Assembly: GCF_001280085.1 (NCBI RefSeq) | Contig: NZ_LGED01000248.1 | Coordinates: forward strand, 17,027 to 81,026 | Direction of reading: 5' to 3' | DNA from: Saccharothrix sp. NRRL B-16348 | GTDB lineage: Bacteria; Actinomycetota; Actinomycetes; Mycobacteriales; Pseudonocardiaceae | Length of the DNA stretch: 64,000 nucleotides | Shown: positions 1 to 8,365 of the stretch, piece by piece | Position numbering within the stretch: position 1 is the first letter of the stretch | How the letters are laid out: each line of letters opens with the position of its first letter | Notes under the pieces: generated by a model | What the model saw: the letters and a program-made list of their open reading frames with translations, nothing else | Databases searched by the model: none | Told to the model about the DNA's origin: nothing | Program-made: the position numbers and the translations under genes

Positions 1-2853
1 GTTGGCGCCACCGTTGGCGGGCCACTGGACGACACGGGCGCCGTCGGCCGTCGAACCGCCCTCCACGTCCACGCACAGGCCGGTGCGCACGTTGACGACG
101 CGGTGGTGGCCGTTGCCCGCGTCGACGAGCCGCCACCACTGGTTGTCGCTGCTCGTGTCCTGCCACTGGTCGAGCTGGACGCCCTGACCCGACCCGCCCG
201 GGCTGGTGAGCAGGCGCCCGCTGTGCCGGGCCACGAGCCGGAACGAGCCGGCGGCGTTCGGGGCGAACTGCCACTGCTGGTTGAGGCTGCCGGACGAGGT
301 CCACTGGATGATCTTGGCGCCGTCGGCGGTGCTCGCGCCGTTGACGTCCAGTGCCTTGCCGCTGACCCGGTTGACCAGCCGGCACCAGCCGGTGGGCAGC
401 GACGCGGCAGGCAGGGACACGGTGACGTCCGTGCGCCGCCCGGCGGCCAGCGTGACCTTCCGGGCGTGGCCGCCCAGGGGCGACGGGGCCACGGTCGCCG
501 AGGTGGTCAGCGCCGCCATCCCCGGCCGGCTGATCAGCGTCACGTCCTGGTCGACGGCCGAGGTGATCGACAACGTGGCCGTGCGGGAGGCTAGGTCCCA
601 GCTGAACGTGTGGACGTGGATCCGGCCGCGCGCCCGCACGCCGGTGATCGTGCCCTTGGCCAGTTGCGCGGGCAGCGCCGGGAGGATCTCCAGCACCCCC
701 GGCCGTGAGTAGACCAGCGCTTCGGCCAGCACGCCGGGGATCGCGTTGGCGGCGTCGGCGTTGTAGATGTCCAGGTCGGGGTTGTGCGAGGTCATCAGCG
801 ACTGGAAGACCATGTTGTTGCCGATGATCTTGCGCAGGTTGTCGTAGACCTTGCCGCCGTCCTTCAGCCGTGCGCCCGCCAGCGCGCGGTGCAGGCTGCC
901 GTGCGCGGAGATGTTCTGGTCGCCGCGCAGTTCCAGCGCGCGCAGCGCCGGGCGGACGAGCGCGGGCTTCTCCTCGGGGTTGATCTCGTGCAGCGGCCAG
1001 GCGCCGTAGAGGTGGTGGACGTGCCGGTGGTCGTACCGGTCGGTCAGGCTCGGCCAGGACCACTCGGCGAGCGCGTTGTCGCCGTTGATCCGGTACTCGG
1101 GGAGCTTGGCCAGCAGCGCGGTCCAGCGGGCGACGCCCTGGCCGGCGCCCTGCTCGACACCGAGGGTGTTGGCCGCGGAGATCGCCGCCTGGAGGGCGTG
1201 CCTGCCCGCCATGACGTCGCCGGTCGCGTTGATCGAAAGGAGGACGCCGGTGTTGCCGGGGCTGTTCTCCATCGAGAACGACGGCACGAACACGACCTTG
1301 CCGTTCGAGTCCGTCCGGGTCAGGAAGTCCTCGTAGAACAGCGCCAGCTCCATCAGCGCGGGTGCGAGCTTGTCCCGCAGGAACGCGTGGTCGCCGGTGA
1401 CCTCGTAGTACTCGATCAACGGGTAGAGCAGCCAGTCCGCGCCGCCGGTCCACGTCTGGCCGGGGAACCCCGGGTCGAAGTGCAGCATGTGGCCGTACTC
1501 GCCGTCGGTGCGGGACGGCGCGAGGAAACCGCGGACCCCGTAGAGGTTGCGCGCGTTGGTGCGCCAGTGGCCCAGCTGGCCCAGGACGAGGTTGAAGTAC
1601 CCCTGCATGGCCTCGGTCGTGTCGAGGATGTTGCCGCCGGCGACCTGGAGGTTGACGTTGGCGTCGGTGGTGAAGTCGTCGGCCCACGCGCCCGACCACG
1701 TGCCGGTCCAGATGCCGGTCAGCCGCGGCGGCAGGATGCCGCTGGAGCTGATGAACAAGTACCGGCCCGAGTCGTAGAGGCGTTCCAGCAGGGCGAGGTC
1801 GATGACGTTCCGGTCGGCGTTCTGGCGGGCGATCAGCTCCCTGGTGGACAGCCGCCGGTCGGCCGCCGACACGTTCAGGTCCAGGCGCGACCGGTCGTAC
1901 AGCTCGGTGTGGACGGCGGCGTGCCGGGAGCGCAGCGCGGCGTAGTCGGCGCCGAGCGCCGCCAGTTGGGCGTGCAACGGCCGGGAGTCCCACGCGGTCG
2001 GCGACTCGTACCGGTCCAGCCTGGTGAGCAGCAGCAGTCGGGTCGCCCCGGCCACGACGACGGTCGACCCGTTCGCGCTGACCGTGCCGCCGGTCGCGAC
2101 CACCCGCGTGACGCCCTCGTACCCGAAGGCCCCCTGGCCCGCCGGGTACGTGCCGCGCAGGTTCAGGTAGCCCGAGCCGCCGCTGACCGTGGCCAGGGTG
2201 GTGTAGCCCAGGCCGGCGGGCAGCCCGTCCAACGCGGTGTGGACGCCGAGCGTGGCGTCCACGGTCCGGCCGGTCGCCGGCAGCAGCTCATGGACGATCA
2301 CCCGGTCCGGCCGGGAGACGAACGCGCGACGCGTCCAGGCGCCGTAGGTGTCGGTCCAGGTGGAGGTGACCTCGCCGGTGCGGAAGTCGGTGATGCGGGC
2401 GTAGTCGTCGACCGTGGTCATGCCGGGGGTGGAGATCCGCAGCTCGTAGGCCGGGTGGTAGGTCTGCGTCCACCGCAGCGACCACCCGGCCGCGAAGTCC
2501 CGGTTCGCCCCGGCGTAGTCGCCGGCGAGGGCCTTGTCCCGCGCCGCCGCCAGCCGTCCGGCGGTCACCGGCGGGGTGAGGGAGCGGGTGCCGTTCGGCA
2601 GCACCAGCCGGTGGTAGTTGAAGATCACCTTCTCCAGCGCGGGCGCGCCGTGCAGCAGCGCGCCGTACTCGCCGTTCCCGGTGAGGAAGCCGTGGGTCCA
2701 GGACGTCGCGTGACCGGTGTCGTAGATGCCGCGCTCGGGCAGGGTGACCTGCGGGGGCACGGCGGCCTTGGCCTGGCCGCCGGGGAGCATGGCGGCTCCC
2801 GTCGTCAACGCGGTGAGGGCGAGGAAGCGCCGTCGGTCCACTGGGACGTCCAT
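1..2853 (-). CDS. GH95 alpha-L-fucosidase/galactosidase-like enzyme with C-terminal ricin-type (CBM13) domain; 3' end outside window
   Basis: Secreted glycoside hydrolase; 951 codons are visible and the frame is still open at the window edge. A Tat-type signal (RRRFLAL, then an Ala-rich stretch ending in AKA near residue 30) starts the protein. It is followed by the GH95 N-terminal beta domain, the (alpha/alpha)6 catalytic domain (about 290-700) and, from about residue 818, a QxW-type ricin lectin domain (repeats around GKALDVNG, QQWQF and RLVARHSG). Family catalytic motifs are recognisable: NVNLQ for the paired Asn, Glu529 in SMENSPGN, and an Asp in NADAANA, where the usual family sequence is IDGNFG. 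GH95 members cut terminal alpha-1,2-L-fucose or L-galactose from xyloglucan and other glycans. The altered Asp motif makes the exact substrate uncertain. The start is ATG preceded by GGAG (AAGGAGTTTGCGTG). Confidence 0.88.
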   Translation of the reverse strand, partial: MDVPVDRRRFLALTALTTGAAMLPGGQAKAAVPPQVTLPERGIYDTGHATSWTHGFLTGNGEYGALLHGAPALEKVIFNYHRLVLPNGTRSLTPPVTAGRLAAARDKALAGDYAGANRDFAAGWSLRWTQTYHPAYELRISTPGMTTVDDYARITDFRTGEVTSTWTDTYGAWTRRAFVSRPDRVIVHELLPATGRTVDATLGVHTALDGLPAGLGYTTLATVSGGSGYLNLRGTYPAGQGAFGYEGVTRVVATGGTVSANGSTVVVAGATRLLLLTRLDRYESPTAWDSRPLHAQLAALGADYAALRSRHAAVHTELYDRSRLDLNVSAADRRLSTRELIARQNADRNVIDLALLERLYDSGRYLFISSSGILPPRLTGIWTGTWSGAWADDFTTDANVNLQVAGGNILDTTEAMQGYFNLVLGQLGHWRTNARNLYGVRGFLAPSRTDGEYGHMLHFDPGFPGQTWTGGADWLLYPLIEYYEVTGDHAFLRDKLAPALMELALFYEDFLTRTDSNGKVVFVPSFSMENSPGNTGVLLSINATGDVMAGRHALQAAISAANTLGVEQGAGQGVARWTALLAKLPEYRINGDNALAEWSWPSLTDRYDHRHVHHLYGAWPLHEINPEEKPALVRPALRALELRGDQNISAHGSLHRALAGARLKDGGKVYDNLRKIIGNNMVFQSLMTSHNPDLDIYNADAANAIPGVLAEALVYSRPGVLEILPALPAQLAKGTITGVRARGRIHVHTFSWDLASRTATLSITSAVDQDVTLISRPGMAALTTSATVAPSPLGGHARKVTLAAGRRTDVTVSLPAASLPTGWCRLVNRVSGKALDVNGASTADGAKIIQWTSSGSLNQQWQFAPNAAGSFRLVARHSGRLLTSPGGSGQGVQLDQWQDTSSDNQWWRLVDAGNGHHRVVNVRTGLCVDVEGGSTADGARVVQWPANGGAN

Positions 2854-2949
2854 CACGCAAACTCCTTCGTCCGGTGAGGGGAAGTGGCCGCTACTCCGGT
2901 GTCGGCGTGATGACCGCGCTGTGACGACCGGCGGGTGACATGGGATGAA

Positions 2950-2978
2950 TTTATAGGTTGCCGCCCGGCGCCTGTCCA
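2950..2978 (-). promoter_or_regulatory. Sigma70-like promoter for the GH95 gene
   Basis: On the minus strand, TGGACA (2978-2973) is followed after 17 bases by TATAAA (2955-2950), an AT-rich island in very GC-rich sequence. It would give a 5' leader of about 90 bases ahead of the GH95 start. Seen by eye only. Confidence 0.5.
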
Positions 2979-3107
2979 TACCGTGCGGCCGAATGGCCCT
3001 ACAAGTCCCGCTGTTCAGCCTTTTCCCGGTCACCGATCACGAAGTCTTCGGCCAGCGCCATCCGAAGTGATGGGATGTCTTGGCCCGGCGGCGCTCCCCG
3101 CCGTGGT

Positions 3108-4013
3108 TCACCCGATGGCCTCCAGGCGGGTCATGTCCTCGTCGGTCAGCCGCAACCCGGCCGCCGCCACGTTCTCCCGCAGGTGCGCCGGATCGCCGGT
3201 GCCGGGGATGGCGAGGACGTTCGGCGCCTTGTGCAGGGTCCAGGCCAGGCGGACCTGGGCGGCGGTGGCGCCGTGGGCCTTCGCGACCTCGGCGACCACG
3301 TCCTCGCCGGTCCGGTCGGCCGGCCCGAACGGCGACGCGCCGGGGATCGCGCCGCCGATGGCGAAGAACGGGACGAACGCCACGCCGTGCTTCGCGCACA
3401 GCTCGATGAGCGCGTCGTCCTCGCGGCGCGTGACGAGCCCGTACTGGTTCTGGACGCACACCACGGGCGCGATCGCCAGGGCCTCCTCCAGGTGCTCGAC
3501 GCCCACGTTCGAGATGCCGAGGTGCCGGATGAACCCTTCCCGTTGGAGTTCGGCCAGCGCCTCGAACCGCTCCTTCAGGGAGCCTTCGCCCCGGTCGAGC
3601 CCGCTGCCGATGCGGAGGTTCACGACGTCGAGGTGGTCGAGGCCGAGCTGGCGGATGTTCTCCTCGACCTGGCCGCGGAGTTCCTTCTCGTCGTCCGCGT
3701 GGACCCAGTCGCCGGACGGGTCGCGGCCGGGGCCGACCTTGGTCGTGATGACCAGGTCGTCCGGGTACGGCGCGAGGGCGGTGTTGATCAGCTCGTTGGC
3801 GGAGCGCAGCGCCGAGAAGTAGAAGGCCGCGGTGTCGATGTGGTTGACCCCCAGTTCGACCGCCGTCCGCAGGACCTCGACGGCACGCCCGCGGTCGCTG
3901 GGGCCGCCGTCGGCGTTGTTCAGCAGCCGCATGGCACCGAAGCCGAGGCGGTTGACCGTCCGGTCGCCCAGTTCCCAGGTGCCGGCGGCGTTCGCGTTGA
4001 TCGTTGTGCTCAT
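3108..4013 (-). CDS. Aldo/keto reductase family oxidoreductase
   Basis: A 301-residue cytoplasmic NADPH-dependent aldo/keto reductase of the TIM-barrel AKR fold. Of the tetrad, Asp60 and Tyr65 (DTAAFY) and Lys92 (TTKVGPG) are present. The usual catalytic His, five residues after the barrel Asp in DLxxxH, reads DVVNLR here, so Arg134 takes its place. This is a known variant of bacterial 'oxidoreductase' AKRs. C-terminal cofactor segments (VLAIPGTGDPAHLRENV) are intact. It is divergent from a HTH regulator 93 bases away with a large palindrome between them, so the regulator probably controls it. The substrate cannot be read from sequence. Confidence 0.9.
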   Translation of the reverse strand: MSTTINANAAGTWELGDRTVNRLGFGAMRLLNNADGGPSDRGRAVEVLRTAVELGVNHIDTAAFYFSALRSANELINTALAPYPDDLVITTKVGPGRDPSGDWVHADDEKELRGQVEENIRQLGLDHLDVVNLRIGSGLDRGEGSLKERFEALAELQREGFIRHLGISNVGVEHLEEALAIAPVVCVQNQYGLVTRREDDALIELCAKHGVAFVPFFAIGGAIPGASPFGPADRTGEDVVAEVAKAHGATAAQVRLAWTLHKAPNVLAIPGTGDPAHLRENVAAAGLRLTDEDMTRLEAIG

Positions 4014-4041
4014 GGCTCCAGCTTGGGTTCCTCGCGTGCCC

Positions 4042-4079
4042 GCCGCCGGGAATGGCAACTTGTTGCCGATGCCGGCGGC
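4042..4079. promoter_or_regulatory. 38-bp nested palindrome between aldo/keto reductase and HTH regulator
   Basis: Outer arms GCCGCCGG (4042-4049) and CCGGCGGC (4072-4079) enclose inner arms GGCAAC (4054-4059) and GTTGCC (4062-4067) with a 2-base centre. It lies in the 93-base divergent intergenic region. A likely operator for the HTH protein encoded to its right. Confidence 0.5.
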
Positions 4080-4106
4080 GGAGTCGCGTCCTGGGAGACT
4101 GGTGGC

Positions 4107-4745
4107 ATGAGCGTCGATCACGTGACCGTGCTCCGCGGCGAGGAGGAGCTCTTCGGCCGGACGGCCCACCTGTTCGCGACGGCGAGCGAGATCACGTGCG
4201 CCGCGCGCGACCTGAACACGTGGGCGGCGACGCACCGGCACCCCCGTGACGCCCGGCAGGTGTCGACGCCGAGGCTGCGCAAGCTGTTCCGGCCCGGGGT
4301 GCTGCTGAACCCGTCGACGGCGCAGCACGTGCGGTGGGTCTCGGCGCAGGGCGCGGCCGTGCGGATCACCCCGGACGACATCAACGAGACGATCATCATC
4401 GACCGCCGCTTCGCGATCCTGGCGGGTGACCTGGTGGACGGCCGCCGCGACTACGGCGTGGTGACGGAGCCGACCGTGGTGCAGAACGTGGCGTCGCTGT
4501 TCGACGCCGCCTGGCGCTCGGCGACCGACCTGGCGGTGTACGACGCCCAGCACGCGGAGCTGCGCGCGCTCGCGCCGCGGGTGCTGGAGCTGCTGGCGTC
4601 GGGCTGCAAGGACGAGACGGCGGCCCGCACGCTCGGCCTGGGCGTGCGGACCTACCGACGCCGGGTGGCGGAGCTGATGACCGCCCTGGGCGCCGAATCC
4701 CGCTTCCAGGCCGGGGCGAGAGCCCGCGACCTGGGCCTGATCTGA
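4107..4745 (+). CDS. LuxR-type HTH transcriptional regulator with TrmB/PLD-like sensor region
   Basis: A 212-residue protein. Residues 1-145 form a sensor-like region (FGRTAHLFATASEI at the start, EPTVVQNVASLFDAAW at the end) typical of actinobacterial TrmB-like/LuxR regulators. The C-terminus (about 155-210) is a LuxR/GerE helix-turn-helix with LLASGCKDETAARTLGLGVRTYRRRV. The ATG start is preceded by GGGAGACTGGTGGC. It is divergent from the aldo/keto reductase, with a 38-bp palindrome between. It probably regulates that gene and itself. The ligand is unknown. Confidence 0.8.
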   Translation: MSVDHVTVLRGEEELFGRTAHLFATASEITCAARDLNTWAATHRHPRDARQVSTPRLRKLFRPGVLLNPSTAQHVRWVSAQGAAVRITPDDINETIIIDRRFAILAGDLVDGRRDYGVVTEPTVVQNVASLFDAAWRSATDLAVYDAQHAELRALAPRVLELLASGCKDETAARTLGLGVRTYRRRVAELMTALGAESRFQAGARARDLGLI

Positions 4746-5118
4746 CCCGGTGCGCGCCGAGCACCTCGTTCGCGCGGCCTGATCCTGTGCCGGCCGGACC
4801 CGCCGTTCGGCCGGGTCCGGTGGCGTGGTGGCACTCGTCGAGGCTGCCGCCGCGGGCAGGCGACCCGCGCTGGTCCGGCGGTCGTCACCGATTCGAGTGC
4901 TACTTCTTGTAGTCAATTTATTACGTCGAGTAGCGTTTCTGGCGCGCAAGCGCCGTGGTCCTTCCACGAGAAGACGTCGTGCTCGGCCTGTTCGAACTCG
5001 TCGGTCCCCACCTGCCGGCTCCGCCCCCCGAGGGCGACGAGCCGACCACAGGGACCCCGGACCACCCGGCCCGGACAGCGAAGACGACACCGAAGACGAC
5101 ACCGAAGGCGACAACACG
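4746..5118. other. Intergenic region before the lectin-repeat protein
   Basis: 373 bases. It holds a short AT-rich island (about 4890-4925, a likely promoter) and the possible small coupled ORF described separately. The frame that extends the downstream gene upstream to 4825 is Arg-rich and has non-coding composition, so it was not used. Confidence 0.4.
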
Positions 5119-5122
5119 ATGA
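4955..5122 (+). CDS. Possible small leader ORF coupled to the lectin-repeat gene
   Basis: An open frame of 55 codons from GTG 4955 whose TGA overlaps the next gene's ATG as ATGA. About 75 percent of third positions are G or C. The first half (DVVLGLFELVGPHLP) reads like protein, while the end is low-complexity Thr/Lys/Pro (KTTPKTTPK). It has no clear ribosome binding site and no recognised family. It may be chance; the 4-base overlap is the main argument. Confidence 0.25.
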   Translation: MVLPREDVVLGLFELVGPHLPAPPPEGDEPTTGTPDHPARTAKTTPKTTPKATTR

Positions 5123-7191
5123 CGACAACGCAGCCCACCGCGGCGAGCCCCGCACCGAAGTCCTCCCCGGGGGTCTTCCCGATCGAGGAGACCTTCCGGG
5201 TCACCGATGCCAAGAGCCTCCAACACGACTGGACGCTGCACGGCGACGCCACCCTGACCGGCGACCACGGCCTGCAGCTGACACCGAACGCGAACTACAA
5301 GGCGGGAACGGCGTTGCTCAACACGCCGTTCCCGTCCCATTCCGGCGTCTCCATCGAGTTCGACTACTACGCCGCCGGCGGCAACGCCGACGGCTTCGCC
5401 GTCTACCTCATCGACGGCGCCCACGACACCGGCGTCGGCGGTCGCGGCGCGGCCCTGGGCTACTCCTTCGTCACCGACGGCTCCAAGATCGTCGCCGAGG
5501 GCGTGACCAAGGGGTACCTCGGCGTCGGCTTCGACGCCTGGGGCAACTTCTCCACCGCGCTGGCCGGACCCACCACCGGCGGCAAGACCCGGCAGCCGAA
5601 CAAGGTCGCGCTGCGCGGATCCGGGGACAAGCGCGCCGGCTTCCAGTACGTCGTGGGCGTCGACGCACCCGGCGGCCTGAAGGCGACCTGGGACGACCAG
5701 GCGCACGTGCAGGTCGTCATCGTCAACGCCGTGGTCACCGTGCACCTGACCCGCGGCGGCCGGACCACCACCGTGCTCGACGGCGTCGACCTGAAACTCG
5801 CCCAGGGGCAGGACGCCATGCCCGGGACGTTCAAGCTCGGCCTGTCCGCCAGCACCGGGGCCGAGACCATGTTGCAGCGCCTGCGCAACCTGGTCATCGC
5901 GCTGCCCGCCGAGATGCCGCTGCAGGTGGAGGGCCCTGACGAGGCGCCCGCGGGCAGCGAGATCACCTACACGGTCACCGTGCGCAACGACGGCCCCAAC
6001 GACGTGCCCGGCGCCGAGATCACCGGCGCCCTCGTACCCGGGCTGTCCAACGTCACCGTCGCCGTCACCGGCACGGACGGCGGGGCGCAGGCGGGCGACG
6101 GGAACGCCCACGGGGAGAACTTCACCCAGCGGCTGGACCTGCCGGTCGGCGGCAGCGCCACGATCACCGTCACCGGCACCACCGAGCGCGACGCCACCGG
6201 TCAGGTCACCTGCACCGCGACCATCGGCTCGCACGAGCACCGCAACACCGCCAAGGACAGGACCGACTCGCACACCACCCGACTGACCGCCCACATCCCG
6301 TTGGACAACCTGAAGGTGTGCCAGCAGGGCGCGGTGTCGGTCAAGCCGGGCGAGCAGGGGCACATCGCCATCAGCGTGGCCAACCCCGACAACAACGCCA
6401 TCGACCTGGCCGCCGCCGAGCTGGTGTTCGACGCGCCCACCGGCTTCGAGTGGACCGGCACGATCACCTTCACCTACTACAACGCCAACGGGCAGACCGT
6501 GGGCACCGGGGACACTTCGCTGGACCCCACCCTGGAGAACGACGACAAGCGGCTGCGGCTGACCGGGCTCCAGGACCTCAGGTCCGCGGAGGGCTACGTG
6601 CTCGCCTACGCCCTCGGGATCAAGGCGAGGCCCGAAGCCGCACCCGGCCGCCGCACCGACGGCAAGGCCGTGGTGGCCGACTCCGCACCGCTGCGCCTGA
6701 CCGCCACCGTGCAGGGCGCCGACGAGGCGCAGTCGTTCACCAACGGGGACCGCAAGCTGCCGGTGCTCCAGCCCGCGATGCTGGAGACCAAGCAGGGCGA
6801 GAGCGGCTTCATGGCAGTCACCGTCGGCTTCGAGCAGGACGGGCAGCAGGACCTGAGCACCCTCGACCAGCAGTTCCGCACGCCCACCGGGTTCAAGTGG
6901 AACGGGTACATCTCCTACTCCTACTACAGCGGCGGCAAGCAGAGCCAAGGCAGCCAGGGCGACATCAAGCACCGGATCACCGACGGCGGCAAGACCCTGG
7001 CGATCACCGGGATGCCCAAGCTCATGGCGTCCAAGGGTCTTTACCTGACCTACGTCCTCGGACTCACCGCCGACGCCGACGCCGACGTGGGCCGCCACGA
7101 CGACGGCGAGGCCAGGATCGGCGACGCCGGCCCGCTCAAGCTGCACGCCACCGTCTTCGCCAAGGACGAACCCGCCAAGTGCAACAGGTAG
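5119..7191 (+). CDS. L-type-lectin / DUF11-like protein with two tandem C-terminal repeat domains
   Basis: A 690-residue protein with no signal peptide from the ATG at 5119. Residues about 20-255 resemble a legume/L-type lectin jelly roll (VSIEFDYYAAGGNADGFAVYL, GYLGVGFDAWGNF, KVALRG). Residues about 265-385 are a DUF11-like Ig-fold domain (GSEITYTVTVRNDGPNDVPG). Two homologous domains of about 140 residues follow, sharing PTGFxW(T/N)G, YxYY and GLxL/ALG(I/L) patterns (PTGFEWTGTITFTYYN and PTGFKWNGYISYSYYS). A carbohydrate-binding or structural role is likely. The absence of a signal peptide is odd for this fold. The start was chosen because upstream sequence in frame is non-coding and GAAGG lies 11 bases before ATG. 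Confidence 0.75.
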   Translation: MTTTQPTAASPAPKSSPGVFPIEETFRVTDAKSLQHDWTLHGDATLTGDHGLQLTPNANYKAGTALLNTPFPSHSGVSIEFDYYAAGGNADGFAVYLIDGAHDTGVGGRGAALGYSFVTDGSKIVAEGVTKGYLGVGFDAWGNFSTALAGPTTGGKTRQPNKVALRGSGDKRAGFQYVVGVDAPGGLKATWDDQAHVQVVIVNAVVTVHLTRGGRTTTVLDGVDLKLAQGQDAMPGTFKLGLSASTGAETMLQRLRNLVIALPAEMPLQVEGPDEAPAGSEITYTVTVRNDGPNDVPGAEITGALVPGLSNVTVAVTGTDGGAQAGDGNAHGENFTQRLDLPVGGSATITVTGTTERDATGQVTCTATIGSHEHRNTAKDRTDSHTTRLTAHIPLDNLKVCQQGAVSVKPGEQGHIAISVANPDNNAIDLAAAELVFDAPTGFEWTGTITFTYYNANGQTVGTGDTSLDPTLENDDKRLRLTGLQDLRSAEGYVLAYALGIKARPEAAPGRRTDGKAVVADSAPLRLTATVQGADEAQSFTNGDRKLPVLQPAMLETKQGESGFMAVTVGFEQDGQQDLSTLDQQFRTPTGFKWNGYISYSYYSGGKQSQGSQGDIKHRITDGGKTLAITGMPKLMASKGLYLTYVLGLTADADADVGRHDDGEARIGDAGPLKLHATVFAKDEPAKCNR

Positions 7192-7206
7192 TCGGCGCGA
7201 CGCCGC

Positions 7207-7239
7207 CCGGGCAGGCCCTGCGACCACGGGTCTGCCCGG
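7207..7239 (+). terminator. Hairpin after the lectin-repeat gene
   Basis: CCGGGCAG (7207-7214) pairs with CTGCCCGG (7232-7239) across a 17-base loop, 15 bases after the stop. It has no U-tract, as is common in actinobacteria. It lies between convergent genes. Confidence 0.4.
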
Positions 7240-7272
7240 CTGCTGACGTGCGCTAAGCGGTGGGCCTTCGGC

Positions 7273-8292
7273 TCAGTACGGGTTACCGGGCACGTTGAGG
7301 CGTGCCTGGTAGAGGCCGAACCCGCCGGAGACACCGGAGGTGATGTACAGCGTCTGCCCGTCCGGTCCGCCGAACGCCACGTTGGTGCTGTTGCGGCCGG
7401 CCGAGATGGTGCCGAGCCACGCGCCCGACGGGGAGAAGACGTGGACGAGTCCTTCGTTGAACGAGGCCCAGTACAGGTTCCCCGCGCAGTCGATGGTCCC
7501 GCCGTCGGGCGTCCGGATGCTCGCGAACGTCGTGCGGTTGCCCGTGCTGCCGTCCGGGAAGACGGTGTACTTCACGATCGCGTTGCTGCCGGTCGCACCC
7601 ACGTAGAGGGTGGTGCCGTCGGGTGACAGGACGATGCCGTTGGGCTGCGCCAGCGTGTTGTCGACGAGGCTGACCACGCCGTCGCGGACGCGGAAGACGC
7701 CGGTTCGGCCGCCTTGCTCGTCGGCGCGGTTGCCGCGCTGGTAGTTCGGGTCGGTGAAGTAGGTGGTGCCGTCCGAGCGGGTGGTCAGGTCGTTGGGGGA
7801 GTTGAACGCGCGGCCGAGGTAGTTCGGCGCGACGGTGGTGCGGCTGCGGTCGGTCAGGCTGTAGGACGAGAGCGTGCGGTTGTCGTGCGTGGCGGCGAGC
7901 AACCGCGAGCCGTCGGACGTGATCGCGAGGCCGTTGCTGCCGGAGTCGGCGATGAACGTCTCGAAGGTGGACGGTGGCGTGAACCGCAGCACCGACGACG
8001 GTTGCACGCCCTGCGGACCGGTGGGGTTCTGCATGTTCGACAGCAGCAAGGTGCCCGTCCGCTGGTCCCACGTCGGACCTTCGAGGAAGTTGAACCCTCC
8101 CCGGATGAGCTGGGACGTCACCTGCGGGGTCGGCAGCGGTGGGCCGTACGTCGCTCCCGGTGTGCACGGTGATGCCATTGCGGCGTCGGCGAAAGCACCG
8201 GGCGCCGAAGGTGCCACGGCGCCCGCGATGGCGATCGCCACCGCCGTGAGCGTCCGCGTGCGACGGTGGCGCGGTGTCCTGCGGTGAGTCAT
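7273..8292 (-). CDS. Secreted SMP-30/gluconolactonase-like beta-propeller protein
   Basis: A 339-residue protein with a Sec signal (RRTPRHRRTRTL then an Ala-rich core, cleavage near residue 34). The rest is an SMP-30/gluconolactonase/NHL-like six-bladed propeller with EGPTWDQRTGTLLLSNM, NSPNDLTTRSDGTTYFTDP and QPNGIVLSPDGTTLYVG. These are metal-binding motifs of the family (Glu in EGP, Asn-Asp in SPND, Asn-Asp in PNG...SPD). It probably hydrolyses sugar lactones. That fits the next gene, which is predicted to oxidise sugars outside the cell. The start has a good AAGGAG five bases upstream; the longer frame to 8433 was rejected as non-coding. Confidence 0.82.
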   Translation of the reverse strand: MTHRRTPRHRRTRTLTAVAIAIAGAVAPSAPGAFADAAMASPCTPGATYGPPLPTPQVTSQLIRGGFNFLEGPTWDQRTGTLLLSNMQNPTGPQGVQPSSVLRFTPPSTFETFIADSGSNGLAITSDGSRLLAATHDNRTLSSYSLTDRSRTTVAPNYLGRAFNSPNDLTTRSDGTTYFTDPNYQRGNRADEQGGRTGVFRVRDGVVSLVDNTLAQPNGIVLSPDGTTLYVGATGSNAIVKYTVFPDGSTGNRTTFASIRTPDGGTIDCAGNLYWASFNEGLVHVFSPSGAWLGTISAGRNSTNVAFGGPDGQTLYITSGVSGGFGLYQARLNVPGNPY

Positions 8293-8324
8293 GGAGACTC
8301 CTTTTCGTGAGCGGGGAAGCCGTG

Positions 8325-8360
8325 CCGCCGGGGTCGGGACGATCGCCCCGACCCCGGCGG
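8325..8360 (-). terminator. Strong hairpin after the sugar dehydrogenase gene
   Basis: A perfect 14-bp stem (8325-8338 with 8347-8360) and 8-base loop, six bases beyond the stop codon at 8366 on the minus strand. Confidence 0.6.
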
Positions 8361-8365
8361 CCGGT

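Noticed and set aside
784..2877. Long plus-strand open frame opposite GH95
   Set aside because: Val/Arg/Gly-rich composition with no motifs; it is the antisense shadow of a clear GH95 gene.
4921..7227. 768-codon minus-strand frame opposite the lectin-repeat protein
   Set aside because: Low-complexity Gly/Val/Arg shadow of the real coding strand.
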